Source: Phoronis ovalis
Taxonomy: Eukaryota > Phoronida > Phoronidae
DNA length: 12,038 nt
NCBI GenBank assembly: GCA_028565635.1
Contig: JAOXYB010002236.1
Location: forward strand, 8,355-20,392
Direction: 5' to 3'
The translations under genes and the position numbers were made by a program. Numbering within the stretch: position 1 is the first letter of the stretch; each line of letters opens with the position of its first letter. The notes beneath the pieces were generated by a model, which worked only from the letters and a program-made list of their open reading frames with translations, did not search any database and was not told the DNA's origin. Shown here piece after piece: positions 1 through 8,088 of this stretch.

Positions 1-131
1 TACAAAGTGTTGTTTCTACCTGTATTATTTACTATAACCTTTCTAGCAAAGAGCCAGAACCTGCATCAGGCTAATCACGGGCAAAATGTTAATAAATAAA
101 CATCCGCGGATTCTTCACAACAAATTCTTAC
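1..131. other. AT-rich sequence, no gene seen
   Basis: Nothing coding or structural is supported here. If the gene continues, this is intron leading to exons beyond the window that should encode the linker and the DH and PH domains. Confidence 0.4.
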
Positions 132-168
132 CTACAACATCCAAAACTCCATCCTTTAATGTTCAACC
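132..168 (-). CDS. Candidate 37-nt exon of the same gene (weak)
   Basis: On the minus strand a pyrimidine-rich acceptor, ATTTTGTCCAG, precedes 37 nt that end at donor GTAG|GTAAGA. Entering with two bases, as the phase-1 exit of the 1534-1626 exon requires, the frame is open (G-L-N-I-K-G-W-S-F-G-C-C plus AG). One other frame is closed by TGA near the start. The splice sites and phase fit, but the peptide has no resemblance to PLEKHG5 that I recognise and the length is very small. It may be a spurious pair of splice-like sites. Confidence 0.2.
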
Positions 169-1533
169 CTGGACAAAATATGGACAATTGCGCAAAGCGT
201 TATACTATTAAATTATGACCCACTCCCACACCATGTGAAACTTTGACAAAAATAGTGTATTGGATGAGTCCATGACAAATCTTCTGACACAATATTACAA
301 CATTTTATGACCACTGATAAGCCAGTTTAATAGTCCTGTATTGTTGATGGAGATGTTATCTTCCATAAACTAGATAGTTAAATGTATCCACTTATAACTG
401 CCTAGCAATCAGAAACCACACACTTCATGAAACAATGTTTATAGTCTATCTAGACATACCTATACACATTATAAGAGCTTTTATGTAAAACTTATATATG
501 ATTATGTCATCTTTTTGGAATTTTTTTATGCTATATAAGGAACCTGGTGCATTTTTGTTATAAAAGCAACCAAGTATTTTTTCAAATACTTTATGGTAAT
601 TACAATACTATCATCAGAAAAAATGGCTGTAGACTAGGCTCTTATTTTACTTACAATTTAATTTTTAAAATTATATTAACCTGGAAAAATGGTTATATAT
701 AGACCCTGTCCTAATATTCGTATGGAAGCCTGCATGTTTCCTGCGCCATGTGGGTGCCTACTACATACCAGACTGTATTTAATCTCAGGGTGCTATCACT
801 GAAATGTACATAGAGTATTTACTCAACAAGAGCTTAGTGTTTGACCATTGACTGTAAAGTATAAAGTTAAGTTGATTTTATGCAAGTAGGTATGAATGAA
901 ATCCTATAATCTCGAAGTAAGATATGCTGGTAACATGAACTCACTGATGCGATTATCCATCTGCTGACCAGTAACAGACAGACCAATAGAGTTTGAATGC
1001 ATGTTCAAAGCACTCACCGACTGGGATTAGCCCGGGATTATCAAGCATTAGTATCTACGACATACAGTTCAATAATATTTCAAACTGCATTTTTTGCAAC
1101 CTGGTTTAGCAATGTTGACAGAACATCCAATTTTTTTTGTTTCCGCACAGTTAAGCAGGCGATGGAATATTAATTTGAGAAAGATGCTCACAATAAGTAT
1201 AGTACAACTGATTGGTTAAAAAATTGAGTGCCCTAAATGTACTGTTGATTAATGCATTAGACCATCAAGAAACACTGAACATAATAAAAATCGTAAGTTA
1301 GTTAGTATATAGCTTAAAAGTTATTACAAGGACATTCAAGAATAAATTGAATTGTTATCTAAACATAAAATATCCCCGGCCCATGAACATTAACTACAAA
1401 CCAAATACATAAAACGCCTCCAGCAAACATAATACGCCAATACACAAATATTATTACAAAATAAATACATGTATCACATGCCTTAAGTTTTCTAGCAAAC
1501 TATAGCTAGCAAGTTATAAGTACATTAACTCAC
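169..1533 (-). other. Intronic or intergenic AT-rich stretch downstream of the 1534-1626 exon
   Basis: It begins at the donor GTGAGT (1533) on the minus strand. No coding exon could be supported here. The only notable local signal is a quasi-palindrome around CCCGGG at about 1023-1040, beside a donor-like TCG|GTGAGTG at 1018/1017. The exon it would close opens only from phase 0 and does not fit the phase-1 exit of the 1534-1626 exon. Confidence 0.55.
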
Positions 1534-1626
1534 CATTATTGTTAAAATAACTTGAACTTCCAGTAAAAAAGTCTCTCAAAGACTGTGATCGTCGGATTTT
1601 ACGAGGATGTTTCCTAGAAGTCATTG
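1534..1626 (-). CDS. PLEKHG5: PLEKHG5-like RhoGEF, basic Ser-rich exon (internal or alternative first exon)
   Basis: Minus-strand coding stretch ending at a strong donor, AATG|GTGAGT. From ATG (1624-1622) it encodes M-T-S-R-K-H-P-R-K-I-R-R-S-Q-S-L-R-D-F-F-T-G-S-S-S-Y-F plus N-N-N and one base. If the acceptor is CTGAG (AG at 1628-1627), the exon starts with CA. These two bases complete the phase-1 G left by the RBD exon and give K-A-M-T-S-R-K; vertebrate PLEKHG5 also has K-A right after the domain. The R-R-S-Q-S-L-R-D-F-F-T-G stretch loosely resembles the R-R-R-K-N-M-S-E-F-L-G linker of PLEKHG5 and is a plausible basophilic-kinase or 14-3-3 site. Against an internal exon, the acceptor lacks a pyrimidine tract. 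An in-frame TGA lies two codons before the ATG, so an alternative first exon is equally possible. It leaves in phase 1. Confidence 0.62.
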
Positions 1627-2685
1627 CTCAGCTGGTTTAAAGACTATATCTAACTCAATTGAAAGTGCACAATAATGTTATTTGTATATGTTCCGCCAGT
1701 TTGTTCTCCATACATGATTCTGGCTGGCTGTCTTCTGCTACTGGTTAATAAACTGGAGTTAATGGAATTGATTTCTATCAACTTTGTTAATTATAATTTT
1801 CTTCATTATTTGTAATTCCCATAAGTTCTTAGAAACAATACGACCAGATTTAGATGATGTCTGACGTTGCTTGTGATACATACAGACAATATATTGACGA
1901 TAATTCTTAACTTACAATCCCGTAAGTATTCAAATTTTAAAGGAGTTAATCTTCCATTACGCAGCCACTTATTTCAGGCTGTGCTTAATCTCTGCAAGTT
2001 TGGGCATAAAATATATGCACTGAACTTTCATGAAATATTGCATCAAATGCTTGCTGTCTACTGACTAAATGCTTGCTGTACCGTAGACTTAATATCCTGG
2101 TTATGCACAGCTCCACTTCCAAGTGATCATAAGATCCCAGTTCAAATTAGCATAATTATATACACCACACAATTCCAGTAATTCAATATCTGGTGTAGTG
2201 TAGATATTTATAAAAAAATCTAATAGAAAATCTTTCAAACTGATATGAAGCATTGAAATGTGTTATCTTATAATCTCCAAGTTCTAACAGGATACTTAGA
2301 TACCTGTACCTTCTTTAACATGTCCAAATATTACACCAATCACAGATCAGCGTGTATACCACTATTTCTATATCTTGGTAACTCCTGCATTCCATATAAA
2401 GCTGAATAAATAATAAAACCAAAATATTCATAAACCATGCAAATAACTTGATACATCAGACTTACAGTCTACAAATATTCCTTCTATGCACTAAAATGGC
2501 TGAAATGCTGTAGGACCCTTAATATTACTAGCAAAACACTCCTTTCTACTTCTACAAACAAGGCATCCTTTATGTATCGATTTTACCTGTGTAAATGCAT
2601 ACACAATCATAATACAACTATTGAATGATTCAGTCCTGTTATGTTGCAGTATACCATATAGTCTGTATAATCAAAAGATCCAGTT

Positions 2686-2860
2686 ATATGTAGACAGCCG
2701 GCTTTTATAATCTCAAATATCCATGGAATAATATTTTGTAATTATTATGGCCAGCACTGCATGGGGTTTGTTGCAAAATCCTACATAGCCAGCACAATTG
2801 AGGTATTGAGTTATACAACAAAATATGCAGACAGCCAGTTTTAATCTCCCATTTCCAATG
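2686..2860. repeat. Diverged direct repeat pair
   Basis: The stretch from 2686 (ATATGTAGACAGCCGGC... TAATCTC...CCATGG) resembles the stretch from 2823 (ATATGCAGACAGCCAGT... TAATCTCCC...CCAATG). The shared core is AGACAGCC plus a T-rich spacer and AATCTC. The copies are offset by about 137 bp. The similarity is partial and seen only by eye, so it may be chance or an old tandem duplication. Confidence 0.35.
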
Positions 2861-4510
2861 TTTAAATATTGTTATATCTGAGGCTAATCATAATAATGAA
2901 GACTGTTGTATAAACTAGCTAGCCATGCTGTATGTAATTATGATTTTTTTCTTTCCTCCAGTGTGCCGAGGGACAAGGTTATATAAAAAATTTAGGCTCC
3001 AGAAATTAAATATAACCATGATAAACTGAGAATCAATTGTACAAAATTAATCATTATACAAATGTTGTCTACCTACACAGCAAAAGCAGTCTTTGGAATA
3101 ATAGATATTGCAATAACTGTAGTAATTTATATCAACTGTTTTAAATCATCTGCATTGACAAAATAGTGTTTAGCATATAAATATCACTTGATCTGCTATT
3201 TCTTGAGAATCAGGGTGTTCTTCCTCCCAGACCAATATAGACACTACGCTATATTGCATATTACTACACTAAACTGAATTGCTAATGAAATCGGTGAATA
3301 AATCATAATATCACCTTGAATGTAATTGGTGTTCCTCCACCTAGAAATATAAATATTTCACAGCACAAAAATATCCTTAATCTTCAGGAACACAATAATT
3401 GATCCTATTACTCACACTGTATCCATGTACCAGTAAAAGAATTCACCATGAATAAGACGGCAGATTAAAAGTTTTATACTGAAATAATTTGTGTTTAAAT
3501 AAGCTAAGCAAATACTTTGAAATTCTTTAAACTATAAGCTGCAACATTACAAGATTACATTTATAATCATATATTATTAATAATAACCTGGTACATACAG
3601 GTAATAACTCACACTTTATCACCTGTCTTATAGACTTCTAAAGGGAATAACTTTAATGTTACTCAATATTTATTAACAATGCAATATTAACAATATTTAT
3701 AAATCCTATTTTACTTGTAAAAGTTAACAGGGTTGTGACAACAAGAGAAAGGTGCATCTTTTGTTCGATTTTCAACAATAAGTCTATAGGAAAGCAGTCT
3801 TCTATATCAACAGTTTAATAATGGTCCTCAATTTACAACTTTTCATTAAAGTCTGCATGCATATGTGACTTTAAAGTCAACATTTTATTGGTATTTCTTT
3901 TTCAGATTGTATCCCGCGGGGGAAGAATTTGAGATTTCTTTATACAAGTATGTCCTGCCATACTCATTCTAAAATTTTAGCCATCAATATTGAAGCCATA
4001 TTGTTTTTAAGAAGTTTTGAGAGTAACAAGGAACCAATCCAAATTGTTTGCAGCAGGTAGCAGGTAGCAAATAAACGTTTTTAAATAAAATGCAATAAAG
4101 TAAAAATTACACAATCAAAATCACGGAGGCCTCAAACCACCAGAAAAGATTTAAATATTTAATCTTACTTTACCACTTGTCTGATAGTTGCATTTTTTTT
4201 AAAATTTTGTTTTATCACAAGAAAGACACTGAAATTACAATAAATTTTACTATAAAATTCCAACATATTGTAAAGAAAACCTTAATTTTTCATAGAGTAC
4301 CTCATGCACTGAAGTTCATATATATACATGTTATACAAAGAAATGATGCTTAAACATCTAGCATACTTTTTGTGTAACATGTAAGAGCAGACTACAATGC
4401 TGATTTCATAACTAGCAATTATTTCTGTTGCTAGTTCTCTCAGTATGTCATATGACAAGTAATTAGTCAAGGAGGAATATGAAGTTGTAATTCAATACAC
4501 AATATATTTG

Positions 4511-4571
4511 GTTTCTAAACATGTCCTCACCAGGAATTACAGTTTCTAAACATGTCCTCACCAGGAATTAC
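4511..4571. repeat. Tandem duplication of a 31-bp unit
   Basis: Two copies, 4511-4541 and 4542-4571/2, are identical over 30 bases and contain CATGTCCTCACCAGG. The perfect identity within otherwise AT-rich sequence indicates a recent replication-slippage duplication. There is no third copy in the window. Confidence 0.95.
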
Positions 4572-5319
4572 CAAACATCCATTATACCTACTTAGGCAGG
4601 TGTCTGTGATAATTAATCTTTTTGGAATTTGTCTTATAAAGATTCTACTAAATTAAAGGTATAGTATTGTATTAGGTAATTAACTCTGTAGTACATTTAT
4701 AATCCTATAATATACTGATGTTCAGTTTTATTTCCTGTACTCACATGTATTACTTATGAGTCAGCATTTTACTATTTTATATTGGTATTCCTTGAAAATA
4801 AGTCAAGGATAAGACTTTGAATAAGATTAAATAGTTTTAAGTATCTTGTATATATTCTTTTTAGAAATAATATAATTCTGTTTCACTATTATTTTATAAC
4901 ACTGAAGCAAACAGGTAGTTTGCATGTCAGTTAGGCATAAGATTGAAGGGAAACCAAAGGACTGGGAGCCAGAGCAAGGACATCTTATTTCTAACATTTT
5001 TAGAATGTTTAATTGTGCAGAGAGCATGTTAAAAATATATTAATTTTGCAAGAAAATGTGCAATTTTATTCAGTAAACAATTCTACACTGTTCCAATGAA
5101 GCATTGAACCCGAAGACCCCCTAGTGGTCAAATTCTGAAACTGCAATGAGTAGTGATTTATTTCTTCCCCCCGTCTTCTAACGGTTAATGTAACATGTAT
5201 TTTACTATGTTAGTTAAAGGACTAATGAAAGTCTTGTGATAAGACAGACGTCTTTCTGCAGTTAAAATGTAAGATTCAGTTTTGACTAAATTTTTATTTA
5301 TGTTATTATTTACTGAATC

Positions 5320-5412
5320 GAATGAACATTCATTCTGATATTTCGTTGTCACAGTGATGTATCACTGTAACTGTCTAGCATATACAGTGCGTCATTAGTA
5401 CATTAGTGACGC
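5320..5412. repeat. Cluster of three small inverted repeats
   Basis: Three close dyads are visible: GAATGA/TCATTC at 5320-5335, ACAGTGAT/ATCACTGT at 5351-5368 with a 2-nt centre, and GCGTCA/TGACGC at 5389-5412. The last encloses a direct repeat of CATTAGT (5393-5399 and 5401-5407). The dyads do not nest into one obvious long terminal inverted repeat, so I do not call it a transposon. Confidence 0.5.
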
Positions 5413-6091
5413 TGGTGGTTTGAGACTGAGGATAAATTATTAAAAATTAATGCCTTAACATTACACACTGTGTACAATTGTGTTAAATATAATTTAATTT
5501 TTTGTTCAGCAAATGCATTTGCAACAAGGAAATAAAAGGGTACATGAGCACCAGTACATTTGCCAACCTTTTTAAAATGTTAAGCTACATTAACAGATTG
5601 ATAATCAATATTTAAGCCGTAACAACAAAATACATAAATATTCTCTTCATATACCATGTGCAAAGAATCATATAATATTTATGGTTACAAAGTATGCCAT
5701 CAGGGGCATGTGATATGTTGCTTGCTAATTGTTTTTGTAAGAAAACAGTCCTGTGCCTATTTAAACTTTTTTTTAAAAATTTCTATCAACAGGTGTAATT
5801 CCAGTACTATGACTATATATGGGCAATACTTCTCAATAATTACTAACAATATTTAAAGATTCATTGCATTTTTGTTAAGACAATAGGAACGTGATTGTGA
5901 GCACCAAAACAAATATAATTCATTAAAAGTTACCTTATTTACTTGCCACATAAATTCTTAGAATAATAATGTTGAACACATTTTCAGAAAAACATATAAC
6001 CTTAGGTCCGAGTTTAGACTATAAATGCTGGCCATGAACATTCTAATGATATAATTGCCTAACAAAGAAGCGCATGTGTGTTAATACATAC

Positions 6092-6228
6092 CTTTAATGT
6101 GTAGAGTGGAGCCACCTAGAGGGAATGTGTCGATGTGTACTGGTAATGGCGTGTGAGATGCGTCAAGAAAGACATAAACTTTATCAACAAGTATTCCTCT
6201 CTTGTCACATGCAGGTAATAGGGCGTCC
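6092..6228 (-). CDS. PLEKHG5: PLEKHG5-like RhoGEF, exon with second half of RBD-like domain
   Basis: Minus-strand exon of 137 nt between acceptor TTTGTAG and donor AAAG|GTATGT. After completing the split Arg it encodes 45 residues: D-A-L-L-P-A-C-D-K-R-G-I-L-V-D-K-V-Y-V-F, then L-D-A-S-H-T-P-L-P-V, then a G-G-S-T-L-H-I-K end. From memory, vertebrate PLEKHG5 reads L-L-P with K-G-I, then V-x-I-Y-L-D, N-T-P-L, and F-G-G-H-Y-L-R-V-K-A at the equivalent positions. The 'S-L-R-D-A-L-L-P ... K-R-G-I' pattern is also the generic helix-1 signature of Raf/Tiam-type Ras-binding domains, so this is the helix and later strands of that fold. It leaves in phase 1, so the next exon must supply two bases. The ortholog assignment rests on recall, not on a search. 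Confidence 0.92.
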
Positions 6229-6360
6229 CTACAAACATATATAATCATTAGCTCACTGAACATTAACAAGAAGCAAAGAGACAAGAAACTGCTAGCATTT
6301 GCATTTTGGGCAAAAGGACTGATGCAAGATTTCTAACTGGACGGGAGATGGTTATCGTAA

Positions 6361-6809
6361 TTCTTTGCATAGTTTACAGTATGTGTTCTTTGCATAGTTT
6401 ACAGTACGTGTTTTTTGCATAGTTTACAGTATGTGTTCTTTGCATAGTTTACAGTATGTGTTCTTTGCTTAGTTTACAGTATGTGTTCTTTGCATAGTTT
6501 ACAGTACGTGTTCTTTGCATAGTTTACAGTATGTGTTCTTTGCATAATTTACAGTATGTGTTCTTTGCATAGTTTACAGTATGTGTTCTTTGCATAGTTT
6601 ACAGTATGTGCTATTTGCATAGTTTACAGTATGTGTTCTTTGCATAGTTTACAGTACGTGTTTTTGCATAGTTTACAGTATGTGTTCTTTGCATAGTTTA
6701 CATTACGTGTTCTTTGCATAGTTTACATTACGTGTTCTTTGCATAGTTTACAGTATGTGTTCTTTGCATAGTTTACAGTATGTGTTGTTTGCATAGTTTA
6801 CAGTATGTG
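6361..6809. repeat. Minisatellite, 18 tandem copies of a 25-bp unit
   Basis: Eighteen head-to-tail copies, all 25 nt except copy 13 (6661-6684), which is 24 nt. The invariant-like core is TTTGCATAGTTTACAG, followed by TATGTG or TACGTG. Variant copies: ACGTG in copies 2, 6, 12, 14 and 15; ACATT replacing ACAGT in 14 and 15; GCTTAG in copy 5; ATAATT in copy 8; CTATTTGCAT in copy 11; TTGTTT in copy 18. Copies 14 and 15 are identical, which points to a recent local duplication. No copy encodes a sustained protein: 25 is not a multiple of 3, and the unit contains TAG. The array is intronic with respect to the minus-strand gene. Confidence 0.98.
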
Positions 6810-7957
6810 TTAAAGAAAAGTGGTTGGTTTGTACATGATTAGACTGGCAATTCATCATGTGAAAGTTTTCTTCTTAAAAAGTTTAACCGTGGTCACGTAC
6901 ATACATGAACCAATGCTGTCAACTTTATCTCGTTTCAACCACATAATTAACTTCACTAATATCACAATATCTTGTACACATTTTTTGTATCAGTAATTGG
7001 TGATGTCCTCAAAAGTTAGTTGTCTGCCATCCAGTGACAGTATGTGAACAGTTATGAAGTTTAGTAGCAGTTTTATTCTGATGCGAGCTACAGATTTTAA
7101 GGTAAAATTGGAAATTTTGTGCAGTCCAACTGCATAAACGTTTTGTTAAAAAGAACAGTTTGTTTGGCATTTATGGCGACAATTGGTGAAAGTGTTTGGA
7201 GGAGCCCTGAAGGTGTTGTAAAACATTTGATTACATTTACCGGTAAACTAGACAAGTTATTGATTTGGTAAATTTTTTGAAAAGAATGCTACGTAAACAA
7301 GCATTGTATATGAACAATGGTTGAAATTGTTGCAACAATAGATAAGCAGACCACCTATTTGTTTTTGTATTAATTGTCAATTTTTAATTTGAGTAATTAC
7401 AGCGGTTCAATACACTTCAAACTAAACAGAAGGTCAATAAGGTCAACTTAATTGACGGCAATATGTCTTACTGAAATCTGTTGAAAGCCATTTAACTGTA
7501 AAATAAGGACAATGAATCATGGAGTCATGGCAACAGAATGATGATGTCTCCAGGTAATCAGCAGAAATATAAATGTTCCTGGTACATAATATCACTATAA
7601 CAGGTATTGATGACCAAATGTTCCTAAACATTTTGTGATAAGCGTTACCACCATTCCCTTGCTTCAAATCACAAAATTTTCCTCAATGCACCATGTCAAT
7701 TGCATTTTTGAAACCCGATGCTATTAATTAAGACAGAACAGTTCTGCTGATAGTGTGGTAGAAAAGACAATGAAAATATTTTTGATAATCCTCAGACACA
7801 ATATTACATTTTAACATTTCTGTAAAACATAGGATATTAGCAGTGCTCTTTGAGGATACACATTATTCTCTCACAGATAATTCTAAAACAACGTCAGTTT
7901 TAACTTCCAGAAGGAAATCAACACTGTCTAGTTGAATTGACAATAAAATAAATTGTT

Positions 7958-7978
7958 TGATAGTTAATTAAACTATCA
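7958..7978. repeat. 8-bp inverted repeat just inside the intron donor
   Basis: TGATAGTT and AACTATCA flank a 5-nt AATTA spacer. On the minus strand the hairpin would start 15 nt downstream of the donor at 7993, so it would form in the pre-mRNA near the 5' splice site. It is AT-rich and may be fortuitous. Confidence 0.4.
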
Positions 7979-7993
7979 TGATATATTGCTTAC

Positions 7994-8088
7994 CTGAGCG
8001 AAACACCCTGGATAGCCGCTAATATTTCTATCTCTGGTTCCCCTAATATATCAAACTTGACTGTGAAGCATTCTTTGCTGATAGAATG
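7994..8088 (-). CDS. PLEKHG5: PLEKHG5-like RhoGEF, exon with first half of RBD-like domain
   Basis: Minus-strand exon of 95 nt between acceptor TTTTTATAG and donor CTCAG|GTAAGC. It encodes 31 residues plus two bases of a split Arg codon: H-S-I-S-K-E-C-F-T-V-K-F-D, then an acidic strand (G-E-P-E-I-E-I-L), then A-A-I-Q-G-V-S-L-R. From memory, vertebrate PLEKHG5 has S-K-E-C-F-T-L-K-F-D followed by an acidic stretch and then K-S-L at the same point. This is the first beta hairpin and start of the helix of a ubiquitin-fold, Ras-binding-like domain. PLEKHG5 is known as an activator of RhoA that acts at cell junctions and in motor neurons. The phase (0 in, 2 out) fits both neighbouring exons. The exon is short, but the motif match makes the identification strong. 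Confidence 0.9.

Larger units (their letters stand above)
1627..6091 (-). other. Long intron (4.47 kb) or interval before an alternative promoter
   Basis: It lies between donor GTATGT at 6091 and the exon at 1626-1534. The sequence is AT-rich. It holds a 31-bp tandem duplication (4511-4571), a cluster of small inverted repeats (5320-5412), and two diverged similar stretches about 137 bp apart (2686-2725 and 2823-2860). I see no RNA gene, transposase or confident exon. The short open frames on either strand (for example 4282-4470 and 4827-5027 minus, 5656-5856 and 1867-2064 plus) read as compositionally simple chance frames. Confidence 0.65.
6229..7993 (-). other. Intron of the PLEKHG5-like gene (1.77 kb) carrying a minisatellite
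   Basis: Bounded by donor GTAAGC at 7993 and acceptor ATGTTTGTAG ending at 6229; it interrupts an Arg codon (AG|G) within the RBD-like domain. The 25-bp tandem array at 6361-6809 fills a quarter of it. The remainder (6810-7957) is AT-rich without a recognised gene; minus-strand open frames there are short and lack splice-site support. Confidence 0.85.

Noticed and set aside
1018-1053. Minus-strand exon-like segment ending at TCG|GTGAGTG (M-L-D-N-P-G-L-I-P-V)
   Set aside because: The only acceptor (GTCGTAG) gives a phase-0 entry, which does not fit the phase-1 exit of the preceding exon; the phase-compatible entry meets a TGA stop.
2962-3030. Plus-strand stretch behind a strong pyrimidine-rich acceptor (TTTCTTTCCTCCAG)
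   Set aside because: No good donor follows (GTTATA), the frames are short, the peptides are unfamiliar, and it is antisense to the supported gene. A T-rich run next to AG is common in AT-rich introns.
4131-5424. 13-base match in inverted orientation, CTGGTGGTTTGAG (5412-5424 plus, 4131-4143 minus)
   Set aside because: A 13-base match is expected by chance about once or twice in a 12-kb window compared with itself, and the similarity does not extend into the flanks.
5509-5522. Perfect 14-bp palindrome GCAAATGCATTTGC
   Set aside because: Isolated, short and of AT-rich composition; no partner site or feature nearby gives it meaning.
6361-6809. CRISPR array interpretation of the regular repeat
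   Set aside because: Units are head-to-tail without unique spacers, and the context is a eukaryotic intron, so it is a minisatellite.
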